64,000 nt of DNA from Eubacterium ruminantium (lineage in GTDB: Bacteria; Bacillota; Clostridia; Lachnospirales; Lachnospiraceae). Positions 33,919-42,823 of the stretch are shown here, piece by piece. The first letter of the stretch is position 1; the number at the start of each line of letters is the position of its first letter. The position numbers and the translations under genes are program-made. The DNA is taken from contig FNUU01000005.1 in NCBI GenBank assembly GCA_900108205.1, positions 62,001-126,000 on the forward strand, in the 5' to 3' direction. The notes under the pieces were generated by a model. The model searched no databases. It had not been told where the DNA came from and saw nothing but the letters and a program-made list of their open reading frames with translations.

Positions 33919-34455
33919 TCAGATTTTCTCATCTTCCATCGGAACAAAAGCATAATAGAAGGTGCTCTTTGTGGATTTTCTCTTCCTCTGAGCCACGAAA
34001 GAATAAGGGAATCTTGAGATTACACCATTATATTCATTTACGCTCTTATTATATGCAACCGTCTCGGCTATAAGTTCCCTGCGAAGCTGTTCAATCTCTT
34101 TTATATATTTTATAACTTCTTCTCTGTCAGCTTCATCCGTGATGATGCTTCTGTCTACAAGCTTCAGATTCTGATAATGCTCCATGTAATCCGAAAGCTT
34201 CTTCATCTGCATGGATGCCGGCATTCCAAGCCCCAGCGATTCAGCATCCCTTATCGTAGCGGGATCGATACCATATTTTTCAACAATATCTCCTGACTTC
34301 TTCAGTCTGTGCTGTATATCCCACAGAAATGTATCTATGGTAGATGATTCATTTCTGTATTTGTTCTCAACCTTATCAATCTTAGTTACGCATACAACAT
34401 ATGTTACACCCAAAATAATAAACACGATGCAGCCTATTAATATTATCGTTGGCAT
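33919..34455 (-). CDS. LemA family protein
   Basis: A 178-residue protein with an N-terminal membrane anchor (IILIGCIVFIILGVTYVVCV) and a helical soluble domain. The C-terminal signature AYNKSVNEYNGVISRFPYSF matches the LemA family (YNxxVxxYN..I..FP). LemA proteins are membrane-anchored helical bundles of unclear biochemical role, sometimes linked to envelope stress and two-component systems. It sits 185 nt upstream of such a system on the same strand. The usual TPM/DUF2207 partners are absent. Confidence 0.75.
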   Translation of the reverse strand: MPTIILIGCIVFIILGVTYVVCVTKIDKVENKYRNESSTIDTFLWDIQHRLKKSGDIVEKYGIDPATIRDAESLGLGMPASMQMKKLSDYMEHYQNLKLVDRSIITDEADREEVIKYIKEIEQLRRELIAETVAYNKSVNEYNGVISRFPYSFVAQRKRKSTKSTFYYAFVPMEDEKI

Positions 34456-34777
34456 TTTTCTATCCTCCTAAATATTACAAGAGTTACCTTAAAATAACCT
34501 TAAACCGGTTCAGCATTCAAATGACAATAAAGCGTTATTTATGCCATTTGCATCAAAAGCCACTTTTGACATCTACATCATCATATCAGAAAAAAACGTA
34601 TTTTAAAATAATATTTTTACCAACTTCATTATTTTGTTACTTTAAAAATCCTCTTATATATTTTATTATAAAATCATATAGTGCGTCTCCCACATCCGCA
34701 TGAGAGATGCTTATTGTCGTTTAACGGATCACATAAAATGTATCATATAAACATTTCATTTAAATGAGGATAAACAA
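34456..34777. promoter_or_regulatory. divergent lemA / tetR promoter region
   Basis: AT-rich. On the plus strand TTGTTA (34634-34639), a 17-nt spacer and TATATT (34657-34662) give a plausible tetR promoter. The perfect palindrome CATTTAAATG (34757-34766), just before the ribosome binding site, might be a regulator site. Nothing coding is seen. Confidence 0.4.
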
Positions 34778-35359
34778 ATGGCTGAATCAATTTTAACAAA
34801 ACAGGCTATAGCAAGGAGTCTTAAAGAGCTTTCCCTTGTTAAGGGCTTTGATAAGATTTCCATAGGTGAGATCTCCCAGAACTGTAATATAAACAGGCAG
34901 ACCTTTTATTATCATTTTCAGGATAAATATGCCCTGCTCAAATGGATCTACATGAATGAGCTTCTGATTCCAAATATGAGTGAACTGAACTTCGATAACT
35001 GGAGCGAGAAGCTCTTAAATGCCATGCAGATCATGGTTCTCGATAAAGCCTTCTATACCAATACCATCCGCCACGCCGGAGAATATATCACTCAGTACCT
35101 GATGGAAAACACAAAATTTCTCTTTGTAAAAGCCATAGATGCGCTGGATCAGAGAAGCACCATCAGTGAGGATGAACGTGATTTTTTTGCAAAATTCTTC
35201 TCTTACGGGCTCTGTGGAATGGTTGTCGAATGGGTTCATGGAGGCATGGTGATAGACCCGTATGTCATGACAGAATATATGGAAAAGCTTCTCTCCAGCT
35301 GTGAAACCGCAGCATATAAATATAAAACCGGCGCGCTAAATCCATCCGCGCAGAACTAG
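34778..35359 (+). CDS. TetR family transcriptional regulator
   Basis: A 193-residue regulator: N-terminal helix-turn-helix (ILTKQAIARSLKELSLVKGF, then ISIGEISQNCNINRQTFYYH FQDKYAL with the FYYHF recognition-helix end), and a C-terminal ligand-binding domain of the TetR_C DhaS-like kind (FFAKFFSYGLCGMVVEWVHG). The target gene is not clear; divergent lemA and the convergent esterase are candidates. The TAG stop codon is directly followed by a MITE-like repeat end. Confidence 0.87.
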   Translation: MAESILTKQAIARSLKELSLVKGFDKISIGEISQNCNINRQTFYYHFQDKYALLKWIYMNELLIPNMSELNFDNWSEKLLNAMQIMVLDKAFYTNTIRHAGEYITQYLMENTKFLFVKAIDALDQRSTISEDERDFFAKFFSYGLCGMVVEWVHGGMVIDPYVMTEYMEKLLSSCETAAYKYKTGALNPSAQN

Positions 35360-35424
35360 TATATCTGCCACCAGGCAACGCGACTGAAACGCCGAATCTT
35401 TTTCCGAGAGTGCAGTATCAAAAA
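35360..35424. repeat. diverged, internally deleted MITE-like repeat copy
   Basis: Begins TATATCTG directly after the tetR stop codon, and contains CCGAGAGTGCAGTATCAAAAA (35404-35424), a word also present in the full elements at 39222-39241 and 52740-52760. Middle and right end are missing or too diverged. Confidence 0.6.
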
Positions 35425-35426
35425 TA

Positions 35427-35476
35427 TACGGCTGCTTCTGATCATTAAATCACGAAGCAGCCGTACTTTTATTTTA
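35427..35476. terminator. bidirectional terminator between tetR and esterase genes
   Basis: TACGGCTGCTTC-loop-GAAGCAGCCGTA with ACTTTTATTTT following on the plus strand. It serves the convergent tetR and sialate esterase genes. Confidence 0.88.
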
Positions 35477-35500
35477 TACCATAGGGTATAAGGAGCATAT

Positions 35501-37213
35501 TCAGACGGATATATTAAACGGCGCCGCAGGGATTCCTGTAGTTTTTCCGAAGAGCGATACCGTACCATAATTGGTCCAGAGGTATCTTACCGCTTTCGGA
35601 GCCTTTACATCCGGAGACGAAAGGATTATATCGTTCATCCGGCCATTGTCAAAGCTTCCGGTTTTAATATATTCCCTCTTCTCTTCATTATATATATTGC
35701 AGGATACATTTGCCGGATAAAACTTCATATCCTCCCCTGCAATTTCAAAGCCTATTATATTATCATTATTTATTATATCGGTTTCATGTGCGACAGGATT
35801 GTCTGAAGCATTGATATTCTTTATTATAAAGCCTTCCTCTGCATGGTCAAAATGAAGCACCACAGCTTCGTCAGATATCTCTGCCCCGGCAAGTAAAGGA
35901 CCAAATGCTTCTTCCTCATCCATCACATTATATACCTTATATAACGCCTGTCTTGCCAGCCTGTCAGCAACCGCACGCTTATCCTTTGGATGTATCTCAC
36001 TGAACTCACCGGCATCCATAGCTACGGCAATGCCATCCGCAAGTCCATCCTTAAAGACCTGCATCTGTGCCTCACGTATAATGCACCAGTTCTTTTTGTC
36101 CGGATCGGCAAAGTACCTGTGACAAGGAAGCTGAACAGCCAAAAAGCTGAGCGTATCATCCTCAAAATACTCTCTCCATTTTTTTATAAGGATACTGAAA
36201 AGCCTGTAATAGCTTTCCGGTCTGTGATCATCACTTTCACCCTGGTAATATATAAATCCTCTCAGGGTATATGGCATGATCCTGCTGATCATGCATTCAT
36301 AAAGTCCTGCAGGCCTGAAAGGATTATAGGCTCCCATAGGACCCGGATATAGATTCGGACCAAGGAGTTTCTGAATATCCTCCCAGCTTATATGAGGATC
36401 CTTCTCCCAGATAGGCGCCGCTGCCCTGTCCCATTCAGCTATACTTATCTCATATTCCTCGTATTCCTTCTTCTGCTGTTCAAGGCTTTTTCCTTTTACC
36501 TGTTCGTCATATTCCGTAACATAAACCGCCGTACTTTCATCGGAAAGAATAGCGTCCCTGTCGATCCACGCAGAAGCAGAGGTACCGCCCCAGTTGCAGC
36601 CCACAATTCCAACTATAACGCCAAGCTTTGCAGCAAGTATCCTGCCATAGAGGAAGCCGGCCGCTGACCAGCATTTGCTGTTATCAGCCGAAAATGTATC
36701 CCAGCCTGTTTCCGCCTCGGACTTTAGAAAATCCTCATCAATAAATGCCTTCTTCTGCGTATAGTAGAATCTTACATAATTGGAATACTCAGCATTTTCT
36801 ACGTCAATACCTTCGAGGATTTCCTTTCCGCCGGTCATATTCTGTAACTCAAATTCCATATTGGATTGTCCGCCGGCCAGCCACACCTCACCGACAACAA
36901 CATTTTTAAATATTTTCCTGATGATTTTTTCTTCATCAGCTCCATCCGGATTGTCAGGAAGCTCTGCCGTAACGATCATATCACTTCCGATTTTTAACAC
37001 GCCTTCCGTGCCTGCCTCAGATATATCCGTTGCCCTCATAGCCGGAAGCCACAGCTTAAAAGAACCTCCGGAAGCCACGGTATTTACCTCTTTATCAAGG
37101 AAACGGACGCTTATCTTCGTCCCATCCTCTGCATCTCCAAATACCGCTGTTCTTTTGCCCTGCTGTAATACCATATTATCTGAAAATATCGCAGATAACC
37201 TAAAATCTTTCAT
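35501..37213 (-). CDS. sialate O-acetylesterase family carbohydrate esterase
   Basis: A 570-residue SGNH-like esterase removing O-acetyl groups from sugars. Catalytic Ser lies in WLAGGQSNMEFELQNMTGG (about residue 120); a conserved region YYQGESDDHRPESYYRLF follows; and Asp/His near the C-terminal part of the domain (FSEIHPKDKRAVADRLARQA). There is no signal peptide, so it acts on imported oligosaccharides. The glycoside-hydrolase-like gene lies 82 nt upstream in the same orientation, so the pair probably degrades an acetylated oligosaccharide. Sialic acid itself need not be the substrate: plant cell-wall (e.g. acetyl-xylan) esterases share this family. Confidence 0.85.
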   Translation of the reverse strand: MKDFRLSAIFSDNMVLQQGKRTAVFGDAEDGTKISVRFLDKEVNTVASGGSFKLWLPAMRATDISEAGTEGVLKIGSDMIVTAELPDNPDGADEEKIIRKIFKNVVVGEVWLAGGQSNMEFELQNMTGGKEILEGIDVENAEYSNYVRFYYTQKKAFIDEDFLKSEAETGWDTFSADNSKCWSAAGFLYGRILAAKLGVIVGIVGCNWGGTSASAWIDRDAILSDESTAVYVTEYDEQVKGKSLEQQKKEYEEYEISIAEWDRAAAPIWEKDPHISWEDIQKLLGPNLYPGPMGAYNPFRPAGLYECMISRIMPYTLRGFIYYQGESDDHRPESYYRLFSILIKKWREYFEDDTLSFLAVQLPCHRYFADPDKKNWCIIREAQMQVFKDGLADGIAVAMDAGEFSEIHPKDKRAVADRLARQALYKVYNVMDEEEAFGPLLAGAEISDEAVVLHFDHAEEGFIIKNINASDNPVAHETDIINNDNIIGFEIAGEDMKFYPANVSCNIYNEEKREYIKTGSFDNGRMNDIILSSPDVKAPKAVRYLWTNYGTVSLFGKTTGIPAAPFNISV

Positions 37214-37295
37214 CTATATACGCTGCTCCATTTTTTATTCTGGTCATTATCTTCTATCCAAATCAGTCTGCCGGTTCATATATTCATATTCCGGA

Positions 37296-38837
37296 TCAGT
37301 CTGCTGTATCACATGCATCATATCTGATCCTGAATTTTGGAAGGGTCTTCATCTCTGTATAATAATTGACTGCCCAATCCTCTTTGTCCGTCTCAGGATT
37401 CTCGCCATTTGCAGGAGGTGCAAAGAAAGTAACACTTATCTCGTCCCCTGCATACACCTGCTTCGCATCCTTTCTGAAGAATGCCGGCATAGCATCGATA
37501 ACCTTTACTCCCTGCTTCTTATAAAACCAGATTCCATTTACGGAGAACATAAGATTCATCTCTTCAGGAAGCTCCACATCGAAGAAAACAGGCTTTTGCT
37601 TAAGTTTTATCTTGTATTCAATGCCATCGGAATCCTCTGCCCCGCCCCAGCGAAGCTGAACATTCTTAAGCTTGCTTATATCATTTTTTACTGCCTTCTT
37701 TGTACTGTCAATGCTGTAAAGAGTCTGCAGAACGGTCTGTCCCGGCTGGAAATATGGGTCATTCAAAAGAGCCTTGTAATCATCCATAAGAGGCTGCTCG
37801 ATTCCTACGTCCGGATTATTCGGATCCTCCATCTCAAGTCCGAGTCTTCCTCTGTCACGGAACTGGTACATGGACATGCTGTAATTCCAGTCCGGCTTTT
37901 TATTTCTCAGATAATCTGCAAACTTAAGGAGGCCAAGTCCCTGAAGTCGCGGTCCTGTAACATCTCCGTCAGTATTAAATTCCGAAGCAGTAAATGGCTT
38001 TTTCTCTCCGCCGCAGATTTCTCTCAGTCTTTTAACTGTCTTGTCCATGGTTTTTATATATCCATCCAGCGGATTGACGCCATATGTCGGATCACCCTTC
38101 TCACAGATATCAAAAGGCCATCCGAAATGAAGTGCCAGGTATTTATCTCCGGACCATACATTACAAGCCTGAAATGCCTTAAGGAAGTCATCTTCCTTCT
38201 CCATCTTTCCATCTTCGCCAACAAAGCCTGAACAGAAAACAGTTTCGGCATTCGGTGCTTCTTTCTTAATAATATCATTGAATCTTACGAAGAAATCTCC
38301 GATTTCTTTATATGAAAATCTTCTGTTATGTGTGAACCAGGTTCCGGCGCACTCATGATTGATCCTCACTCTGATCCTTCCAAAGGTTCGAAGATCCCTT
38401 GCAATAGCAGTAAGCTGCTCGTCTGTTGCATTACAGTCAATAGTAAGCGTCAGGGCAACATCCTGTCCATGACGTCTTACATCACGCATCTGTTCAAATG
38501 GCTGACCGGAATGATTTCCTCCCAGTCCGCCTTCATATACAAAATAGTCATCATACGGATAGTCCCACTGACCGTGAACCTCCATATCCGGATAAGCCTC
38601 ACTGCTTCTTGCCGGCCACTCCTTGTCATTTGGATAATATGTATACATAAGACCGATATTTCTATGAGGCCTTCCAAGCTTATTTATAATATAATCCTGA
38701 TTGACATATTCTCCTCTTTCACTGCCGTCGCCCAGATCAAGAGCGCACTCTGCAGGTGTTATTCTGATCTTATTTACCTCAATAACATCCTGTGTTCCAA
38801 ATCTGCTTGTATCTACCTTTATCTTCTTAACATCCAT
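37296..38837 (-). CDS. putative intracellular glycoside hydrolase (clan GH-A-like)
   Basis: A 513-residue cytoplasmic protein I cannot assign to one family. Features of a TIM-barrel hydrolase are visible: RIRVRINHECAGTWFTHN (candidate acid/base Glu in an NHE word, about residue 160), FGWPFD, and FTASEFNTDGD (candidate nucleophile Glu, about 280). Aromatic-rich N-terminal sequence (MYTYYPNDKEWP, WDYPYDDYFVYEGG) would suit sugar binding, and a beta-rich C-terminal domain (after about 390) follows. It precedes the esterase. The promoter of the pair is probably in 38838-39060. Assignment rests on motif spacing and context. Confidence 0.5.
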   Translation of the reverse strand: MDVKKIKVDTSRFGTQDVIEVNKIRITPAECALDLGDGSERGEYVNQDYIINKLGRPHRNIGLMYTYYPNDKEWPARSSEAYPDMEVHGQWDYPYDDYFVYEGGLGGNHSGQPFEQMRDVRRHGQDVALTLTIDCNATDEQLTAIARDLRTFGRIRVRINHECAGTWFTHNRRFSYKEIGDFFVRFNDIIKKEAPNAETVFCSGFVGEDGKMEKEDDFLKAFQACNVWSGDKYLALHFGWPFDICEKGDPTYGVNPLDGYIKTMDKTVKRLREICGGEKKPFTASEFNTDGDVTGPRLQGLGLLKFADYLRNKKPDWNYSMSMYQFRDRGRLGLEMEDPNNPDVGIEQPLMDDYKALLNDPYFQPGQTVLQTLYSIDSTKKAVKNDISKLKNVQLRWGGAEDSDGIEYKIKLKQKPVFFDVELPEEMNLMFSVNGIWFYKKQGVKVIDAMPAFFRKDAKQVYAGDEISVTFFAPPANGENPETDKEDWAVNYYTEMKTLPKFRIRYDACDTAD

Positions 38838-39175
38838 ATACTACCTTTCTCCCATATACCCGGACAAGTCCCCTTATTCACGCCGCCGAACAGGCCACAT
38901 TTTTCTGTCATGAAATCTTTTTCCATGCAATTATATTTGTGTAAACACTGACTCCGTCAGTTCGTTTCGTAACGTCGTCACACAATGATGAACATTCGCC
39001 AAGCGACTACTTATGCATGTTCCTCGCATGCAGGAGCGTCACTCATTATCTGCTTTTTGTGCAGATAAATAAATGCAGAGGAAAACTCCCCTGCATTACA
39101 TTTTAATTTACTATTTAAGTAAAGTCTATACTAATTATCATGAATTAATACACTTATTTTTCTACATATGTCCGG
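38838..39175. other. intergenic region upstream of the GH/esterase unit
   Basis: No gene. It contains several inverted repeats: GCATG-TTCCTC-GCATGC-type at 39014-39030, ATCTGC-TTTTTGT-GCAGAT at 39049-39067, and the trp terminator at 39072-39097. A minus-strand TATAAT at about 38929-38934 may be the -10 of the hydrolase promoter; no -35 match is clear. Confidence 0.4.
39060..39097 (-). terminator. probable trp operon terminator beyond the MITE
   Basis: On the minus strand AATGCAGGGGAG-TTTT-CCTCTGCATT followed by TATTTATC. The trpA transcript must cross the whole repeat element at 39176-39386 to reach it. Confidence 0.65.
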
Positions 39176-39386
39176 TATAGCGGTTCTAAAATAACTCAAC
39201 CAATAACGCAGAATGCTTTTCTGAGAGTGCAGTATCAAAAACGTAGGAATAGCGGGGTGCTATGTGCCGGTGGCACATGTCTAGCACCGACCGAAACGGT
39301 AGTGTAGAATATTCCGAGGCTTTTGGTGCTGTGCTATTCAGGAAAACAGGCAAGCTATTTGGTGTAGTTATTTAGAAATCGCTATA
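39176..39386. repeat. full MITE-like element, 211 bp
   Basis: Terminal inverted repeats TATAGCGGTTCTAAAATAAC (left) and, reading inward from the right, TATAGCGATTTCTAAATAAC. The interior has no frame of note but a strong nested hairpin GTGCTA-TGTGCC-ggt-GGCACA-TGTC-TAGCAC. Relatives at 52696-52903 (full), 10132-10205 (truncated) and 35360-35424 (diverged). The right end touches the trpA TAG stop codon. No transposase is in the window; the TA at the ends suggests Tc1/mariner-IS630-type mobilisation, which is an inference. Confidence 0.85.
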
Positions 39387-40157
39387 CTAGGCAAGTGCCT
39401 GCTTCATACTCTTAACATATTCAGAAAGCTTTTCAGGCGCATTCTTGCCCTCTGCCGCAACTATCTTAACCATAGCCGAACCAACGATTGCTCCGTCTGA
39501 GATTGCCGCCATTTTAGAAGCCTGTTCAGGTGTGCTGATACCGAAGCCTATGGCTGCCGGAACATCAGTAACCTCCCTGATAGATTCAATAATAGCTTTG
39601 ACATCCGTCTTGATCTCGGTTCTTACGCCGGTTACGCCAAGAGAAGAAACGACATAAATGAATCCCTTCGCATCGGAAGCTATCATTTTGATCCTGTCTT
39701 CTGAAGTCGGTGCAATCATTGAGATTATATCAAGGCCGTATTTTTCCGCGGTACCTCTTAATTCTTCTCTTTCTTCATATGGCATATCCGGCACGATAGC
39801 TCCGTCTGCACCGACTTCTGCCGCTTTTTTGAAGAACTTATCCGCTCCGTAATGATATATCGGATTTATATATGACATGAAAACTATCGGAACATCAGTT
39901 TCCTTTCTGAGTTCCTTAACCATATCAAAAACCTTGTCTGTTGTCATACCGCTCTGAAGCGCTCTGAGATCTGCCTCCTGAATAACAGGTCCCTCAGCTA
40001 TCGGATCAGAGAACGGAATTCCGACTTCTATAAGATCCGCTCCTGCTTTGGCCACTGCCTTGAAGCATTCCAGACTGGTTTCAAAATCCGGATCTCCTGC
40101 TGTCAAAAATGCAATAAATGCTTTTTTATTTTCAAATGCTTTATGTATTCTGCTCAT
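39387..40157 (-). CDS. trpA: tryptophan synthase alpha chain
   Basis: Cleaves indole-3-glycerol phosphate to indole, which is channelled to TrpB. The 256-residue barrel has the catalytic Glu in LIEVGIPFSDPIAEGPVIQ (about 47), the Asp in SYINPIYHYG/GAIVPDMPYEE (about 128), and phosphate-binding GFGISTPEQA and GSAMV. Last gene of the trp run, 110 nt after trpF. Its TAG stop is flush with the MITE-like element. Confidence 0.96.
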   Translation of the reverse strand: MSRIHKAFENKKAFIAFLTAGDPDFETSLECFKAVAKAGADLIEVGIPFSDPIAEGPVIQEADLRALQSGMTTDKVFDMVKELRKETDVPIVFMSYINPIYHYGADKFFKKAAEVGADGAIVPDMPYEEREELRGTAEKYGLDIISMIAPTSEDRIKMIASDAKGFIYVVSSLGVTGVRTEIKTDVKAIIESIREVTDVPAAIGFGISTPEQASKMAAISDGAIVGSAMVKIVAAEGKNAPEKLSEYVKSMKQALA

Positions 40158-40267
40158 CTTTATTCTCCTGTTTTATTTATATATGACACGGCGAAATGTA
40201 AACAGACCTCAGTTTCCACATGTCATAAATTCTATATTTTTCTTATTCTGTTGCAATATGATCATTT

Positions 40268-40972
40268 TTAACATGTTGCCGTATTTCTCATAAACTCTTC
40301 AAGCTTCCTCCTGGATTTAACTCCCGGTGATTCTTCAACTCCTGTCATAAGATCTATCATATCAGGTCTTATACTTTCCAGAAGCGACGCGACATTGTCT
40401 GCTGTTATACCTCCTGCGAGCATCACAGGAATATTCACTGCCTTCCTCACATCTTCGTAAAGCTTGTCATCAAAAATGATTCCCTGCGAAGCAGCATTTT
40501 CCGGTCCTCTTGAATCCACCAGAAGTATATCCGCACCCATATTTTCGAAAACAGCAGCACATTCAGCTGTTTTTTCCTTACCGCTCTGCCGAAGCAGTTC
40601 ATCCGTGTTGCCCGGAACGGTTTTTATAAGCTTTATCCCGGCTCTATGCAGTGCAGCTGACACAAGCTTTACCGCCTCAGCATCTTCCTTATAATGCATC
40701 TGGAGATAATCCACTTCCAGCTCCTTTGAGAGCTCTATCAGCTTTTCACTGCTTCCTCCTGATACTATACAGCATTTCGATCCGGAAGAATATCTTAATC
40801 TGCATTTTTTGAAAAAACCTATAAGCTTTTTAGCTCTCTCCCTGTCCAGATTCCACGGAACCTCCACCGGATAATCAACAACAAATCCGATAATGTCCAC
40901 TCCAAGATGAACAGCTGCCTCGACGTCCTCTTCGCGCATAAAACCGCATATCTTTACTAACGTCTTATTCAT
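40268..40972 (-). CDS. trpF: phosphoribosylanthranilate isomerase
   Basis: Isomerises phosphoribosylanthranilate to CdRP in tryptophan synthesis. 234 residues from ATG 40972 (MNKTLVKICGFMREEDVEAA); the catalytic Cys is in KICGF and the general acid Asp in LVDSRGPENAASQG; phosphate-binding MLAGGITADNVA follows. Slightly longer than the roughly 200-residue norm because of an insert around residues 45-60 (LRYSSGSKCCIVSGGSSEK region). ATG 40978 is rejected because it would directly abut the AAAAGGA ribosome binding site. Confidence 0.92.
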   Translation of the reverse strand: MNKTLVKICGFMREEDVEAAVHLGVDIIGFVVDYPVEVPWNLDRERAKKLIGFFKKCRLRYSSGSKCCIVSGGSSEKLIELSKELEVDYLQMHYKEDAEAVKLVSAALHRAGIKLIKTVPGNTDELLRQSGKEKTAECAAVFENMGADILLVDSRGPENAASQGIIFDDKLYEDVRKAVNIPVMLAGGITADNVASLLESIRPDMIDLMTGVEESPGVKSRRKLEEFMRNTATC

Positions 40973-41011
40973 AAGCATTCCTTTTTTATAATCTGATCCG
41001 CCTTACGGTTT

Positions 41012-41716
41012 TTACCACGTTTTCTCTGATAATTCTTTTAAATACTCAAATGGATTCTCTGCCTTCCAGACTGCAGTTCCTATAAGTACCGCATCCATTC
41101 CGCTTTTTATGGCTGTCTCAACATCCTCCGGTGTAAGAATACCACTTTCACTGATAAGAAATGGTCTTTCTGTTGCTGAACCAAAGCCTTCCTTCATCAG
41201 TCCCCTGGTGGTCTCAACCGTTCCGCCGTCCTTCTCCAGCTGAAGAATATTTCTGTTATTGATGCCGACCAGCTTTGCCCCAAGAGATGCTGCAAGCTTC
41301 ATTTCCTGCAATGTATGAGTCTCAACCAGAGGTTCTATCCCCTTCATCACCGCATAGCTGTAACAGTCTCTCATTTCTTCTTCACTCATCACTGAGCACA
41401 TAAGAAGCACTGCATCGGCACCGCAATCAATTGAAATATCAATCTCCTCCCTGGTTCTTATGAAATCCTTCCGAAGCACAGGTATGTTCACGACATCAAC
41501 AATATTTCGAAGCAAGTCGAGAGAACCTCCAAAGTCCTTAGGCTCAGTTACAACAGAAATTGCCGGAGCTCCTGCCTCTTCCATTTTTCTCGCATATTCC
41601 GGTGCTTTATCGCTCTCAATGAGCCGTCCGGCTCCCGGTGAAATGCATTTAAAATCCACCACCACCGGGATCTTTCCCTCACTTTTCTTCTTCCTTAACG
41701 CTTCACTGAAACTCAT
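41012..41716 (-). CDS. trpC: indole-3-glycerol phosphate synthase
   Basis: Closes CdRP to indole-3-glycerol phosphate. 234 residues, against about 255 normally: the N-terminal substrate-capping extension is short. The catalytic lysines and glutamates are recognisable in VVVDFKCISPGAGRL, IPVLRKDFI, PLVETHT and LVGINNRN, with phosphate-binding ISESGI and VLIGTAV. AAGGAACAG gives the ribosome binding site. The unusual CISPGAG in place of the common xKSPSxG word marks it as a divergent, Clostridia-type TrpC. Confidence 0.92.
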   Translation of the reverse strand: MSFSEALRKKKSEGKIPVVVDFKCISPGAGRLIESDKAPEYARKMEEAGAPAISVVTEPKDFGGSLDLLRNIVDVVNIPVLRKDFIRTREEIDISIDCGADAVLLMCSVMSEEEMRDCYSYAVMKGIEPLVETHTLQEMKLAASLGAKLVGINNRNILQLEKDGGTVETTRGLMKEGFGSATERPFLISESGILTPEDVETAIKSGMDAVLIGTAVWKAENPFEYLKELSEKTW

Positions 41717-41763
41717 CTGTTCCTTCTCCCTGGTATAGCAATTTCACAATAACTATACCACTT

Positions 41764-42786
41764 TTATTTGTACTGATTTGAAAACTCAACCAGTTCTTCC
41801 AGTTTCTTCTTTGCCTCTCCGGATTCAATGATCTTCTTTGCAAGAGCGATTCCCTCTGCAAAATCTTCTGCCTTGCCGCCTACCACAAGGGCACCTGCTG
41901 CATTGTAGATTATTGCATCTTTTCTCGGTCCCTCGATACTTCCATCAAATACGCCGCGGATAGTTTTAGCATTTTCTTCAGGAGTTCCGGTCTTAATGTC
42001 TTCAAGGCTGCATCTCTTCATGCCAAAATCTTCCGGAGCTATGGTATATTTTAATATTTCGCCATCCTTAAGCTCGTATACTTTTGTTTTTCCAAGAAGT
42101 GATATCTCATCAAGTCCGTCTTCACCATATACGAACATAGCCTTTGTATATCCGATTCTTCTTGCAACCTCAGATACTGTATCAAGAAGTTCAGGCTTAT
42201 AAACTCCAAGAAGGTGTCTAGGAGCAAATGCCGGATTGATCAGCGGACCGATTATTGTATAAAAGATAGTCTTGATACCCAGTTCGCTTTCCGGAGGAAG
42301 AACCTTGCCCATTACCGGATGGAAGAGAGGTGCATATATAAATGCAATATTGATCTTCTCTATAAGCTCTGCTGCCTGCTCAGGAGTAAGATTGATATTT
42401 ACGCCCAGCGCTTCAAGTACATCTGCACTTCCTGAAAGTGAAGAGATAGATCTGCTTCCGTGCTTGGCGATCGGGATTCCTGCTGCCGCGGCTACAAGTG
42501 CTGTTGCTGTAGAAATGTTGAATGTACTGAGGCCACCGCCGGTTCCGCAGGTATCCATCATTTCCTCTTCTGTATTTGCTTTGATCGGTACGCAGTTTGC
42601 TCTCATTGCATTTGCAAATGCAGCAAGCTCTTCTACATTTGTACCCTTCATCAGAAGGCCAACCTGAAAGCCTGCTATCTGAACAGGTGTTACTTCATCT
42701 GCTGCTACTGCTCCAATAAACTCTGAAATTTCTTCCGGTGTAAGTGTCTCTTTATTTGTCACCTTTGCTAAAATATCTTTATACAT
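41764..42786 (-). CDS. trpD: anthranilate phosphoribosyltransferase
   Basis: Joins anthranilate to PRPP. 340 residues; family words TPEEISEFIGAVAADEVTP at the N-terminus, the PRPP/metal loop MMDTCGTGGGLSTFNIST (about 77), KHGSRSISSLSGSADVLEAL (about 108), and the second metal region GEDGLDEISLLGKT. Preceded 37 nt upstream by trpB, followed by trpC. The fused trpG-type glutamine amidotransferase seen in enterobacteria is absent. Confidence 0.96.
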   Translation of the reverse strand: MYKDILAKVTNKETLTPEEISEFIGAVAADEVTPVQIAGFQVGLLMKGTNVEELAAFANAMRANCVPIKANTEEEMMDTCGTGGGLSTFNISTATALVAAAAGIPIAKHGSRSISSLSGSADVLEALGVNINLTPEQAAELIEKINIAFIYAPLFHPVMGKVLPPESELGIKTIFYTIIGPLINPAFAPRHLLGVYKPELLDTVSEVARRIGYTKAMFVYGEDGLDEISLLGKTKVYELKDGEILKYTIAPEDFGMKRCSLEDIKTGTPEENAKTIRGVFDGSIEGPRKDAIIYNAAGALVVGGKAEDFAEGIALAKKIIESGEAKKKLEELVEFSNQYK

Positions 42787-42823
42787 AATTTTATACCTCT
42801 AATCTTTCATTTAATATTTTGAT

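Noticed and set aside
36780..38231. 483-codon plus-strand frame opposite the esterase and hydrolase genes
   Set aside because: Shadow of the minus-strand genes; protein looks non-natural and has no start signal.
39176..39386. Insertion sequence
   Set aside because: No transposase frame within the element or next to any copy.
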